From: Crocodylus rhombifer
Taxonomy: Eukaryota > Chordata > Crocodylia > Crocodylidae
Length of the DNA stretch: 64,000 bases
Assembly: GCA_038503035.1 (NCBI GenBank)
Contig: JAVSML010021650.1
Location: 124,001 to 188,000, forward strand
Reading direction: 5' to 3'
The position numbers and the translations under genes were made by a program. Shown one piece after another: positions 24,316 through 36,390 of the stretch (position 1 is the first letter of the stretch; the number at the start of each line of letters is the position of its first letter). The notes below the pieces were generated by a model. It saw only the letters and a list, made by a program, of their open reading frames with translations. It was not told where the DNA came from and did no database searches.

Positions 24316-25292
24316 GTGAGTTGCAAATAGGTGATATACTCGGGGAGGTACAGGGGGAGTTGGCTAGTAGAGCTGTATTGTATGGGGTATTTTGGGTATC
24401 GAGGTGGCAGGACCAGGATTAAGCTGGGATTGCAGTGCCTGAGACTGGTGAGTAGGAAAGGAGTTGGGGCATCTGCAAATCTGGCAGGATACCGAGCAGC
24501 TTTTTGTATTGTTAAGGCACTCAAATAGCTGGGGCTCAAGAACTAATCATTTTGCTGTTAAGATGCTACTGTATTTCCTGCCTGGCTAGCTCCCTTATTC
24601 ATTTTCTAAGCCTATTTAACACTGCAGTGAAAGTGTCAGGCAGAATCTTTAAGATCATAATAACAGTAGCCAGGAGATTGTAATAAACACAGGATTGAGG
24701 TTTTGCTGAAGGACTGGGCAAAGCTGAGCAGAGTGAAGAGAGAGACCCTTTCTCAGCAGCTAAAGTAACTTAAGAACACAGTCCAGTTTCCAGTGAAGTC
24801 AGCGGGGGAGTTTTCCAGGGATTTTAATGAGAGTTAGAAGAGACCCTACCTTGCAGGGCAGGTACCTTTCTCTCTGAGTAACTGTGTCTCACCCCGCCCC
24901 CCCAGGATTTATTTCTGTACATGGAGGACCTTTTCTGACACAAGACATGAAGCTTCTACCAGTTAAAGATAAATTGAATACTCTCTGGCATCAGTGAATG
25001 CCAACCACTTGGAGTATGTGTGAAGGGTCTGAAGAGGTTTTTACTATCATGTTTGCACCTTACCCCAGGAGCCACTCCTCAGTGGGGATGCTCTCACAAC
25101 AGTGAAATGTAGTGTTTGGGTTAGCTGACTCATGTAGCCCATTCACACTGGGGTTTGCAATAAGTTAGCTATGCCAGGGCTAGGAGCATCAGCAGACAGA
25201 GGTCTTTAGGTAAAGAAACACATAAGAGCCAGTTTGGATAGCAAGAGATTCTGGTACTTGTAACAAATTTTTTGTTTCTTTCTTCCCTCCAG
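24316..25292 (+). other. BCR: BCR intron 14 (M-bcr equivalent), no gene seen
   Basis: This 977-bp intron corresponds to the b3-b4 interval in human. Nothing was recognised in it except a short C run near 24895-24903. The acceptor is cctccag. Confidence 0.8.
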
Positions 25293-25390
25293 ATCTGTAC
25301 TGCACATTAGAGGTGGATTCCTTTGGGTATTTTGTGAACAAAGCCAAGACCCGTGTTTACAGGGACACCACAGAGCCCAATTGGAATGAG
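25293..25390 (+). CDS. BCR: BCR exon 15 (b4): C2 domain
   Basis: These 98 bp complete an asparagine and encode [20 protein letters not shown], then [16 protein letters not shown]-type and EPNWNE-type motifs are typical of C2 strands 2-4; TxPxWNE precedes the strand that closes the sandwich. BCR's C2 lacks several of the aspartates of calcium-binding C2 domains, which fits a calcium-independent role (inference). The donor is GTGGGT and the exon ends in phase 0. Confidence 0.97.
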
Positions 25391-26116
25391 GTGGGTTGGG
25401 GTGTTCGTGGTGTGAATTGTCTGATGTGTGGGACCTTGGTTATTCCCCTGCGGCCAGAACATTTAGAAATGAAGAGGCTGTTCAGTGTATAATCTGTGCT
25501 GTGCAGTCTGGACTTTAGCATGCACAGCACATCTGAGAATACATTTTGTGCTTCCTGTCATTTCCTCTTGGCTCTTTGCATTTGTGAGTGATTTATTTTG
25601 CAGCATCACTGATGAAGAGAACCTGTCAGCCATAGAGGGATATTGCATTGTCAGGCAGATGATTACATGGATGATAATTGAGTGGATATAAGGTTTAAAA
25701 AAAAAAAGCAAGTGTCATCTGTAGAAATGTATTGAATAAGAAAGTGTTTTGGAAGGAAAGGGAGGGATAGTTGTTAAACCTTCAGCTTTAGGCACCCTGG
25801 ATCTTTGTAGCAGGTTTGTTTTAAATGCATTGGAACATAATTAAATGCCAGAAATATGGGACCATCAATTTCTCTCAATGAGTAGACTATGAACAAGGAT
25901 ACCAGACATTCTCTTCAGGCAATATCCAAAGTACCCCCTACATGTATTGACCACAGTCCTGTTCAGCCCCTCTGAAGACTGACTCCATTAGGCAAGATGG
26001 GTTTTATCTTTCATCCCATCAGACAGGTTTTGGTGATGCTGAATAAATCATCACAGTGCCTGTATTGTGTCCTTATTAACTTATTGCTACTCTTCTGCTT
26101 CCTGGATGTGCTGTAG
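25391..26116 (+). other. BCR: BCR intron 15, no gene seen
   Basis: This 726-bp intron has an A run near 25698-25708 and no recognised repeat. The acceptor is gctgtag, with a less pyrimidine-rich tract than the others. Confidence 0.8.
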
Positions 26117-26248
26117 GAGTTTGAAATTGAGCTGGAGGGCTCACAGACCCTGCGGATTCTGTGCTATGAAAAATGCTATAACAAAACCAAGCTCACCAAA
26201 GAGGATGGAGAGACCACTGACAGGATCATGGGGAAAGGCCAGATCCAG
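26117..26248 (+). CDS. BCR: BCR exon 16 (b5): C2 domain
   Basis: This exon encodes 44 residues in phase 0, starting [20 protein letters not shown] and ending [30 protein letters not shown] is the central C2 strand pair following the WNE motif. The basic [12 protein letters not shown] loop and the final GKGQIQ strand lead into exon 17. The donor is GTGAGT. The following intron is 15.3 kb, the largest in the window. Confidence 0.97.
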
Positions 26249-28749
26249 GTGAGTGAACTGACCCATTCCCAGACTCCGTGCTGTGATAGGGAAGCAGAGA
26301 CCTGTTTCCATACATTCCAGTGGTCTCTGCTTCAAGAAATATTCCAAACATTGGTTGCAGGTTGGGGATTCTCTTTGTCCAAGACATGTCTGGGAAGTTA
26401 AATATGATACGGCTTTTCCCATGTTCTCCTGACCCCTTCCAGTCTTGGATCGGAGGGGCATTCTGAAGGAGAAGGGACACAATGCTTGTAAGAACCAGGG
26501 CTTCATCCTTTGTCATGTCTCCTTTTAGTAAGTTGCCTTTTCAGGTAACAACTCAGTCAGTGAGCCCCAGTTAGACTCCATGTACCATGGCAAGGCTGCA
26601 AGAGGAAAGAGAAAGTGAAAGAAGCGACTGCACGAGTGGGCTGTCTGAGTTTTCTAGGGCAAACACTACCAGCCCTAAATTATGGGCTAGGTCTGTAGCA
26701 ATATGGTAATAGAACCAATAGCAGACTTGCCTGTCCTCCACCAGCCATATCCAGAGTGGAGTGTCTGTGACCACAAGTTCTGAGAGAGAGAAATAGCCTG
26801 TTTTGAGCTCTTACTCACTGAGAAGCAGCTTGTGACATTTCTGTAATCCTAGGAGAACATCAGAGCAGGATGGAGCTGTGATGGGATGGTAGCAAAGGGG
26901 GAGATACTGAGAAATGGGAAGCTGAAGCTCTGGATAGTGGATCCTGGGAATTTGGGCAGGTGCCCCACTTGTTCCAGGCCAGTGGGCACAGACTGTTGTA
27001 TGGTTCCTTCTCCGCCGAGATCTCTGTTTCCTTTCTTAAGCCCCAGCAATCTGTGCCACAGCAGTTATCCTGGGTATAGTAGTTGTTTTGAGTTCAACTG
27101 TAAGCTGTTTTTGGGAAGGACCTTGCACGTGCATGTCCTCTAAAGCATCCTGCATGTTTATGGCACTTTGTGAAATAACTAACAATTCTCTTCTCCCATT
27201 TCTGTCACGTTCCTCACCTCTCCCTTGATAAGCTGTCCTCTGTAGCTGAGTGGTGGCTATGCAGATCTTATTCTCCTGTGAGATTTCCACAGGGGCTTTG
27301 AATGATTAAGGCCTACAGGACCAATTCCAACCTCTGGTTCTGGCAAAACCGAGTGTGCGTCTGGACAGCATGAGGCCTGCTCTTTCCCTTTCCTCTGCTG
27401 TGCCACCATCCAGGAAAACTTTGCCACCAAATCTCTGGGGAATGTTTGAAAGAAAGCAAATATTTGGGTATTTAAATCAGTAAATGCTAGTACAGTGCAG
27501 GATCTCTTGTGCACCTCACTCAGGCCAACAGTAGACTGGCTGTATCTACCTTTGGGGCTGTACTGACTGAAGCTCTGTTTCATGGAGCTTAGTGTTAACA
27601 CAGAAATAAAACTTTAGTTGGAAAATCTTTGATGTCTCTCTCTTCTCTTCTGAGAGGATCCCAAGATTGCCATATCCATGGTTTTTTTTCTAAGGTTTCA
27701 GGTGGAGTTGGTAAAAATAATTTCCTGGAAGATTCTTGACAATGAGATACTATTTGGCCAAAATAGGCATCATCACAAACTTGGCATACTGTTTCATTCA
27801 AAAATTCTACTTTTTTAAAAAGTCTAATTCTTTTTTTTTTTTTTGGTGGGGGGAGGAGATGGAAAGGGAAATATTTTTGGTTGAGCTTTTCTGTCCCCAA
27901 ACTTTAAAAAAAAAAAAAAAAGGCTTTTCATTTTTTGAAGAGAACCTGATCATTTTTAAATAAAAATGATTTTTGGACAGTTTTTAAATCTGCATTCTGT
28001 AGCAGCAGGAGAAATAAAAGTCCCCTCCTACTTTTGGATTTTTTTTTCTGATTTATTTTTTATTATTATTTTCTCCATTGGTGCATGTGCACTTGCAGCA
28101 GCTCAAATAGAAGCGGTGTACGTTTGAGCTGGGGCTTTTTGCCTCAGCACACGTGCCCAGACATGCACTTTGGTGTGGGACAAATTGTGCCACTTAAGGC
28201 AAAATAACCCTGCCTGGCTCCTCCTGGATCTGCAGCCAGGAGGAGCTAGAGCCTGGGGCCAGCACCTGTGTTGTCTCCAGCAGTATAAAAAGCTGTCCTG
28301 TCCTGGCCCCTTCAGTACAAAAAGCTGCCCTGGCAAGTAGCTCAGGGCTACTCACTCTCAGGAACTTCTGGGGCCCAGCCAATTGGTACCTGGGGATGCT
28401 ACCCCTTGTGCCAACTGGACTGCTGAAGCAGCCCTGAGAGTGTCCTGCACCCTTTACCTACTGCAGCAGTCTGGTAGTGGGGGCTGCTGCCTAGCTGTGA
28501 CCTGCTGTGCATCTGCCAGACCCAGATGGGGACTTCATAGCCAGTAGAGGCTTCTGCCCCTTTGGGCCAGCTGCCAGTGGGCTGTGGCTGCAGAGTTGGT
28601 CTTGGTGTGATACTATTGCCATGTGTGCCCCTGCCCGGCCACCTGGGCAGCTATCTCCTGGAAGATGTTCTGGGTGTGGTGGCCTGCTTTGAGCTGTTGA
28701 AGCATGTCCTCCTGGCCCCAGTTTGCCAAGAGGTCAGCCACCTGCAGCT

Positions 28750-29008
28750 GAAAAAAAACCCCAAAGTCAGTCTGTAAAATACCCTGAAATCCATGTTCCT
28801 CCACAATTAAAACAAAAGACCACTAGATAGAGAAAGTGAGAGACAGAGAAACAGTGATCAGTTGGGCAGTGTTTTATTGATATATCTACAGTGTTAAAGC
28901 AATTTGGAAGCCTTCTAGTGTCTCTATCATAATAATAAAATGAATTCTAAAGACTTATATGTTTTGCTGCTTGCCTTTGGTTTTTTACCATAGAGCAGTT
29001 AGAGCTCC
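28750..29008 (-). repeat. AT-rich repeat, copy 1 (gttttattgatatat family)
   Basis: This matches, in the opposite orientation, the AT-rich repeat at 38331-38609, and in the same orientation the outer parts of 60931-61941. Shared words are tgttttattgatatat (28870-28885), agcaatttggaagcc, aataaaatgaattctaaa and the edge gagctcc at 29002-29008. This copy has no Helitron insert, so it serves as the pre-insertion reference for copy 3. Confidence 0.75.
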
Positions 29009-29800
29009 CTGTGACCCCTTCGCTAATTGGGATGTGGGGACATCTGCCCCCGCAGGCACAGCTCCTGCCAGCAGGTCACATCCTGTCTGGCAGCTGGGCA
29101 TGCAGGGTGTGTGCTGGGGGGGTGGAGGGATGTGGGGGGTCATGGGATGTGTGGGTGGATTGTGGAGAGACTCTGCGGGGGGAGGGGGCTCAGGAGGGGT
29201 GGATCTCCTGCCCCCCACACAGGATGCAGCCCCCCTGCACACCTCATGGACTGCCCCTCACAGGGGTTACAACACCCCTCCACAGGGGCCACATGGCCCA
29301 CCCCCGCCTGCTCCCTCATTCTCCTGGATTGCAGCGGGCTGGGTGGGGCAGTGATCGGGGGTGGGGGGGGAGAGAGCAGGGCCAGCAGGGGTTCCCCCAT
29401 GGTCCTCTCCTCCAGCCTCACTACCCCCTACTTACCGGCAGGAGCCCAGGTCCAGCTCCCTGCTGCTGACATGCTGCCTGCCCTGCATGAGCAGGCAGTG
29501 TGCTTCAGCACCAGGGCACGGGCCAACCATAGAAATGCTCTGGCTGGCTACCAGAGCATCTCTGTGGAGGACCCAGCCTCCGGTTGCCTTAGGACATGGT
29601 CTGGGACCATGCCCTGCCCTGCTTCTTTCCTATGCAGTTTTTTTTACCCCTGGATATCCAGGGGACTAATTTTGCCCCTGTGCTGCCAATTTGCAGCCCA
29701 GGGAACATTGTCTCCTTCCCACATGTGCTTTTTGCAGCATCTCAAAGAGCTTTGAAATGCTACAAGAGACACGTCCACACTCATCTGGATGCTCTCGTTA
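29009..29800. repeat. GC-rich repeat-like block
   Basis: This GC-rich DNA abuts the AT-rich copy 1, as the similar GC-rich DNA at 37.6-38.33 kb abuts copy 2. Its end (about 29640-29795) resembles 55780-55915: both carry ggatatcc/ggatgtcc, then a tttgcagc segment, then ctcatctggatg/ctcatctagatg. The long open frames here (up to 242 codons) reflect base composition, not a gene. The family is unassigned. Confidence 0.5.
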
Positions 29801-29939
29801 TGGGGAACTCCTTGATTTTCAAGAATTTCTATACGCAACTTACTTTTAATGACCATTGTATAATTTTAAAGAGAAAGTCCTAAAAATAACCAGTGTGAAG
29901 GGATTTATGTTGACAAAATCTCTTGAGGCTTTGTGAGTC

Positions 29940-30259
29940 ATGATACTGGAAAGAATCCAGAGGAGGGCCACATGAATGATTAGAGGTCCGGAAAACGGAC
30001 CATATGAGGAGAGGCTGAAGGACATGGGACTGTTCAGCCTGGAAAAAAGAAGACTTGGGGAGACTTGGTGGCAGCCTTTAAGTATATAGGGGGAGAACAT
30101 CAGGGGTTAGGAGAACATCTGTTTGCCAAGGCACCCCAGGTGAAGACTAGAAATAATGGTCATAAACTGCTAGAATTTTGCTTCAGATTAGACATAAGGA
30201 AAAACTACTTTATGGTTTGTGCGTCAAGAGCCTGGAACAGACTCCCCACCAGAGGTGGT
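29940..30259 (+). mobile_element. CR1 LINE 3' region, left part of split copy
   Basis: The sense CR1 sequence runs from the end of the reverse-transcriptase region (ccagaggagggccaca) through gaggagaggctgaagg and ttcagattagacataagg to ccagaggtggt at 30259. It resumes at 32332 with gtggtacagtcgccttccc. The two halves join into a normal CR1 3' end once the intervening element and one copy of GTGGT are removed. Confidence 0.9.
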
Positions 30260-31060
30260 TGTCACCGAGTCAGCATCACCACAAGGGTAAAGGTCATCGG
30301 CCTCAGTGTTCTTATCTTTTTATGGACCCTCACCAGGTTAAAGGAGTGGTTGTTTTTTTTTTTTCTATTTCTGCTCAAGGAAGAACTCTTCTTTGGCTAC
30401 CTCACCCACCACAATTTAGATGAAATTACTGATAGGAGGAAATGACTAATGATGGCAGTCACTATTCTCCTCCAAGGGACAATTAACACCTCCCTGGCTA
30501 GGGTTGATCCAAAATAACAATTTAGCAAATGGCTTCTTGGCTTCTTGTCAGCTTAAATCAAGTGTAGTATACAGTAGGGCTGTGTGAAGCTTCGGGTGCT
30601 GATTCAATTCGGAGGAAATTTGGCTTGATTTGGTGGTCGAATCTCCAAATTGAAATCAAATCAGGGGACCAGTAAAAAGGTCCAAATCGATCCAAAGCTC
30701 TTTGAACCTTCACAAAAGATTTGGAGAGCTTCCATGATTCAGACAGTCCCCGCCCGCTGCAGCAGGGAGCTAGAGCCGGATTTGGAGCTGATAAATGGGC
30801 AGGGAGGGGACCATGGGGGGGACCCCTGCCAGGCCCCATCTCCTGCCTACCCCCTCCCACCCTGCCATTGCTGCCTTGTCTGGCCCCAGCTCTCAGCTCT
30901 TTTTAAAAAAAAAAAAAAAAAAGCCCCACTTACTGGGTGCTGTCTGGCAGGGGGCAGTCCCCACTGTCCCACACTGCTTCAGGGGCTCTGCACGAGCCCC
31001 CAGCCCCCCCACAGCTGCCCCACCCACCCCAGCTCCAGCCCTCTAAGAAAAAAACCCAAC

Positions 31061-31061
<1 letters not shown>

Positions 31062-31105
<44 letters not shown>
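31062..31105. repeat. Poly-C homopolymer beside assembly gap
   Basis: Forty-four consecutive C residues run directly into the N gap, and 15 more C residues follow it (31206-31220). The tract probably caused the assembly break. Confidence 0.95.
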
Positions 31106-31205
31106 NNNNNNNNNNNNNNNNNNNNNNNNNNNNNNNNNNNNNNNNNNNNNNNNNNNNNNNNNNNNNNNNNNNNNNNNNNNNNNNNNNNNNNNNNNNNNNN
31201 NNNNN
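31106..31205. other. Assembly gap (100 N)
   Basis: There are exactly 100 N characters, a conventional placeholder, so the true gap length is probably unknown. The open frames reported across it are meaningless. Confidence 0.98.
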
Positions 31206-31217
31206 CCCCCCCCCCCC

Positions 31218-31220
<3 letters not shown>

Positions 31221-31252
<32 letters not shown>
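31221..31252. repeat. (AC)n microsatellite
   Basis: Sixteen AC units follow the poly-C tract on the right side of the gap, inside the hAT element. Confidence 0.97.
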
Positions 31253-31253
<1 letters not shown>

Positions 31254-32331
31254 ACCCCCAGCTCGGCTCCTGCAGCAGCCTCGGGGCTTTGGGAGGCTCG
31301 TGGAAGAGCCTCGCATGTAGCATGCAGTGGGGTTTGGCTCTTGCCAGGCAGGAACCAGTGAGTTCAGGGTTTTGTTTGGGGTTTTTTTTCTTAACGAGCT
31401 GGAGCTGGGGCGGGCAGGGCAGCCATGAGGGAGCTGAGGTCAGGGGGTTTGTGCCCCCCACGTGGCACAGGTAGTGGGGTTTGCCCCTGCCCAGCAGCAC
31501 CTGGTGAGTGGGAGCTTCTTTCTTTTCCAAAGTGCCGGGAGGTGGGGCAGCCATTGCCGGGGCTGGGAGAGCAGGCAGGGGATGGGCCTGGGTGATTTGG
31601 AGATTTGGCAGCAGCCAAATTGATTCGGGACAGTGATTCAAATCACTGAATCAAATCGCTGCCCCCTGAATTGGCCAAATCCAAATCTGAAGTGAATACT
31701 AACGGCTTCGCACAGGCCTAGTATACAGCCTTATGTGCCAAGTTCGGGAGCTCCTCCGTCTCTACACTCCTGCCACATACCTCCGGGTGTTTAATAGTCT
31801 CAATCAGATCTGTGCCCCAGCGTCGTTGCCATAAGTGCCTCCCTTGACTCCGGGTATACCAAATAGTCCATTCAGTATTGGTATAGAAAAAAGTGAGTGG
31901 ACAGGCTGCTCCTCATCCGACTGCGGCTGGACGTGGTCTCTCTTCAGCTCGCTGCTGGATCTGGTTTCCAGGAAGCTTTTGAGGTCCCTGCCTGCTCCCG
32001 GGAGCCAGTCACCAGCTGTTGTCACAGTTCCCTTGAGCTGAAAGTGAGAAAAGCTCCCCCACATCAGCTGTGTTTTGCCTCACCTTAGAGGCACCTGAGG
32101 AGCCACAGCCACGTCTCCACTCAGGCTTCCAGTTCAAGCTGGCAGCCTGTCTTGATGTTGGCTCTCGGCTCTACTGCTCATCCCCTCTCCGCCAGGAGTG
32201 AGTGGAGACACCGTCCTGTCTCTGCAACTTACATGCTGGGGCCAGACTTCTGGTAGGTTTCCGGGCCCGGGTGGTTGGGGGAGGGTGGCGAGCGGGGTTT
32301 CTTCCCTGCTCTTCTCCCCAGCTCTGCCACA

Positions 32332-32505
32332 GTGGTACAGTCGCCTTCCCTGGAGATTTTCAAAAGATGACTGGAAGCGCACCTCGTTGGGGTCATCTGA
32401 CCTTAGCAGCCTTTCCTGCCTTAGTGCGGGGGTTTAGACATGATGATTTCATGAGATCCCTTCCAGCCCCTAACTTCTGTAAATCTATGCATCTATACTG
32501 GGCTA
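32332..32505 (+). mobile_element. CR1 LINE 3' end, right part of split copy
   Basis: This continues the CR1 from 30259: cctggagattttcaaaagat, then ggtttagacatgatgatttc and ccttccagcccctaacttc near the 3' terminus. It is in the same orientation as the left part and the missing interval is zero, apart from the duplicated GTGGT. Confidence 0.88.
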
Positions 32506-35500
32506 CTTTTTTAAGTATTGGAAGTTCCCTTGTAGAATCAAAAACAGTTATTGTAATGTAACAGCAGAAATCCGTGGGTGAGGGAAAAGAATTATTTATT
32601 ATTAGTGAAGTCAGTATTTCTTCCTACTACTATTTTTAATATTTGTTTTCTCTCAAGATTTTTTCCAGAAGCGTTTGCATTATGTCTTTTCACTTAGGAT
32701 CTCTGAGACACCATGTGTTCTTGTTGTCATCCTTATTCAAGACAAAATCTTCCCTCCGTAAATGCAAGTAGAGTTGTTTGGAAACCAAAAGGTGTTGGGT
32801 ACGGTTTTCCAAAATCCCACTGAGTCTAGTGGCCCAGGGAAGTCAGGATTCACATCTGCATCCTTTCATTGCAGAAACTGGGAAAAGGTTCCACTGCCTA
32901 AAAACCACCATGTATTGTTAATCCATTTGGTCTTACAGTAAATCTACAGCTTCCCAGCACTGTTTCTGAATTACCAGATTCTCTGTGCTGGAAGGATGGG
33001 GACAATTGGTGTGGGATCCTGGAGCTGTGAAATGTTTATTGGTGGTCTGTTGCATCATGGTTGAGGAAGGAAGGCTGTAAATCACTCCTTGTGTCCAGAC
33101 AGAAGCTTCCAGGAACGGGCAGCACACTTAATGATACCCATTGCTCATATGTTCTTTTCCTCTGGAATGTTTTATTTACCTCTTTTTATAGCCACAGGCA
33201 AAGCTTCATTGTTTGTAGGTTCTGAACTTCCCTCCACATTATACAAACCCATCCCATTCATTTCTGACAAGGCTGCTTATGAAATGGAACAACCCCTCTA
33301 GAAAGGCTGCTTCCCTGAGAATGGCAGCAGCAGCTATATGGCTCTCACCTCCCATGGACACAGGTGCACCAGCCCACCATGCCAGAGGCGCTGCTATGTG
33401 CAGACAGGAGATGAGCTTCCCAAGCACAGTATGGGGTCAGGATATATATATTTTTTGCCTCGACATAACAGGAAACTCCCGGTTGAGTTAAATGGTACCT
33501 GACAGCTCCTCTCATCTCAAGTGAAGGTTGTTTTTTTCCTTTACATTGTTTTCATGGGATGAATTCTTGGCAGGTTGAAAGCTGGCTCTTCTGCCCCCTG
33601 GATTTTGCCCTTTTCCTGCCTGGCAGGTTGGTCTGGGCTCCGTGCAGGAGTTGGCATGGCTGCCTTTGTTTACTCTCTCACTGCGTCTGGGTGAGCAAAG
33701 ATGTCGGCAAGACTGTGACAAACCCTGGGAATGAGCTAGTTGCATAAACCTACTTTGCTTTGTCATCCAGGTCCCAGCGTCGGCACAGGCCTCAGCACCT
33801 TGGCTTCCTCCATTATTTTTTTTTCTGCATGAGCAACGCAGACAAGCCCCTTCCCTCTCCAAAACAATGGTGGCAATTCAGGGGGAGAACGTGAACACAA
33901 ATATTCTGGTGCTCTGACAGCCATGTTCCTCTCTTGCCATGCAGACTCATCAACCTTATCTGCTTAATTATGTGTGACATTATATAGAAGGGTGTCAAGC
34001 CATTTCCCTTCTCTTTTTTATTCTTTAGACCTGGAGATAGATGGTTTCCAGGCCATTCACTCACTTGATCATTTAAGCAGCTTGTCCATGCAGAACAGCA
34101 ATGAAAACAGGGGTGGAAACAAAGAAAGCAACTGGTTGTGTCTAAAGGGCAGAGCTGGGGGAGATTAACATGTCAGTGGTGAGCTCAAGGAAGAATGGGG
34201 CCAGGTAGGACTGCCTGTTTCCAGCAGTAATGAGCTGCTGACAACAAACTCTCATCCGTTACAATTAGAAACTGCTGAAGTGTGAAACTGCCATGGGAAT
34301 GTAATAAAGGGAGGGAACAACGGGACTGTGTAACACTAACCTTAAAACTGCCTCGTTTCTTGTCCCTTCATCTTCCCCCTTCATTGGTTGCTCCTTGCTT
34401 TACCCCTTTCTGGGTCTTCCCTCTGAACTGCTGCCCCCCTCAGATAAGTAACTACACCCAACCAGAGCCTCCCCGCCTCCATGTCCTGCCTTGCCTTGCC
34501 TTCCCCACCAGCCATGTCCTGCTGTCTCTCCTCCCCACACCTTTTTCCCCAAATCCTTTCTATTGTGTGTTCTTCTCTATCATCTCTTTGGGCCCCACCC
34601 GATAAGGTGCTGTGAACCCCGAAGTCTCCTTAGCTTCATTATTGTTTTTTGCTTAAACAGGGGCTTAGCCATTTCTAGGGCCTAACTCTTTATGTTGAAA
34701 CCTCTGCTGCACAGAGCTATTGTGCTTTGTGCAGGTTGGAGAGGGGGAATTTGCTGAGTGCAGGGGGAGAGCTTCACAATGTAAGCTCACCACAAGCATC
34801 ACCACTGCCAAAGAAGGGCAGTGGTGGTGCTTGATGGAGCTCTGGGCAGCAAGGCCAGCCACAGAGCAGTTGCATCCCTGCTGCAGTTGAATCGATGCAA
34901 GCAGCAACAGAGCTTAAAATGCTCCTGCTGTGATTTCCACAAGCAACGCCCATTTTTGGGGCAGAACTTGTAGTGACGAGACTGCTCCTCCATGTCCTGG
35001 ATAGTCTGTTCCTACCCCCAAAGGTCCTGGAAACAGGCCAGGCGCCAGCTTTCTGCGGAGATGCAAGAGGCTTCTGGGTATTAAAAATCAGTGATCATTC
35101 TAAGGAAATTTGCATCTATTCCATAATCGCAGTCTGAAATTAATGCAAGGGTAGCTGACACTAGGAGCCCTCCCAGGTCTTTAGCAGTGTGCTTGGCCTG
35201 ACGGCTCCTATGGGTTCGTCCATGGAGAGCAGTTGTCCTCCGCGTGGGTTCTGTTCTTGAACCTCCAGGGTCTGTTCTTTTACTGAATGTTCCTTTTTCC
35301 AGGTCATTGACCCATAAATCAGACCTTCCACCAGCCACTGTCTCCTCCTGCACTGAGCTGTCCCATTTACTAGCCTCCTGTGCCTTCACCCTCCAGCCCA
35401 GCACCCTGTTCTGACTCAGCTGCCCTTTCCCCATGCTACCCTTGCTGACCCTGTCAGCCAGTTGCCTGTACAGTACAGCAGTGCCAGCTTGCTGAGAGAT

Positions 35501-36390
35501 GAGGGAAGCTATGCTGTCCACTTCCCTTTAGCTCTGTTGTTTCCTTCTGTGGTTTTATCAGGTTGCTGGGCCTGGTCTTCTTGACTTGTTCAGCAGTGGA
35601 GTGAGCGTTTATTCAAATAACATTGGAAAGCGCTTTAGCCTTGAACGTTTGATCCCATTGCATACCGGGGTTAGATGGTACTTGCCATCTAACCTTGACT
35701 TTCTCGTACTCATTTTTCCCAGCTTCCTCTCTGTGGAGTACAAACTCTTTTCCTTGGAGAGGTTCCAGCTGCAGGGAGCGGAGGAGGCCTTCCGATCCAG
35801 CAGCCAGAGTTTGGAGGGGTCGGGGAGTTGACCATGCACAATGCTGTGGAAAGGGAAGGGAAGGGATAGGTAACAGAAGCTGTTCTAACAGCCTTTGGCG
35901 AACACCAGGGCTTAATCACAAAGGACAGTCATCTGTCTGGCTATTGCCTCAAAGAAGACTCCTGACAATCCTAAGCTGCCAGATGGCATTCACTCTGGAG
36001 ACAAAGAGCAAAACTGCAGTTGGTTTATCTTTTGTAACATCTGTTTATTTGCCTTCGCCTTGCTCCACACAGTGGGAGTTCATTACTATGACTGAGCAAG
36101 ACTGATACTGCCTGGGCACCTCCTGGCACTTCTCCTGTCATACTTGAAATAGGCGGAGCCTCTCTGAATGGTTTTCGCATGCGCTGCTTCCCTGCCCGCC
36201 CTTACTATTTAATCACTATTTGGTGATGCATATGCTCCTTAAAGAGCCTTCCTTGGAAGAGTGCATGAACAACCATTTTCTCAGCCATGCATAGTATGAG
36301 AGATGGTACCAGAAGCGCTGTTACCACCACAGATCCAGATTTTCCATTTGCCATGAAAAAGTGTGGATTTTCTCTTCAAAGTGTGGATTT

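Larger units (their letters stand above)
30575..31720. mobile_element. hAT-type nonautonomous DNA transposon
   Basis: Terminal inverted repeats are TAGGGCTGTGTGAAGC (30575-30590) and, on the - strand, TAGGCCTGTGCGAAGC (31705-31720), matching at 14 of 16 positions. A perfect 8-bp target-site duplication GTATACAG flanks it at 30567-30574 and 31721-31728, the hAT hallmark. Subterminal DNA is full of aaatttggaga-type words. No transposase frame is seen. The interior holds the assembly gap, so true length is unknown. Confidence 0.92.
30260..32331 (+). mobile_element. Solo-LTR-like element inserted in CR1
   Basis: The element starts TGTCACC (30260) and ends CTGCCACA (32331), giving the TG…CA termini expected of a retroviral-type LTR. 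It is flanked by the 5-bp direct repeat GTGGT (30255-30259 and 32332-32336). Without the internal hAT element it is about 0.92 kb, a plausible solo LTR. No gag, pol or env sequence was seen. The ends and duplication are read directly from the sequence; the LTR assignment is inference. Confidence 0.7.

Noticed and set aside
29027..29755. 242-codon + strand open frame
   Set aside because: It lies in GC-rich repeat-like DNA with overlapping long frames on both strands, low-complexity glycine and proline content, and no domain.
30650..31474. 274-codon frame and overlapping frames across the gap
   Set aside because: They read through 100 N and homopolymers inside a hAT element; no real coding signal.
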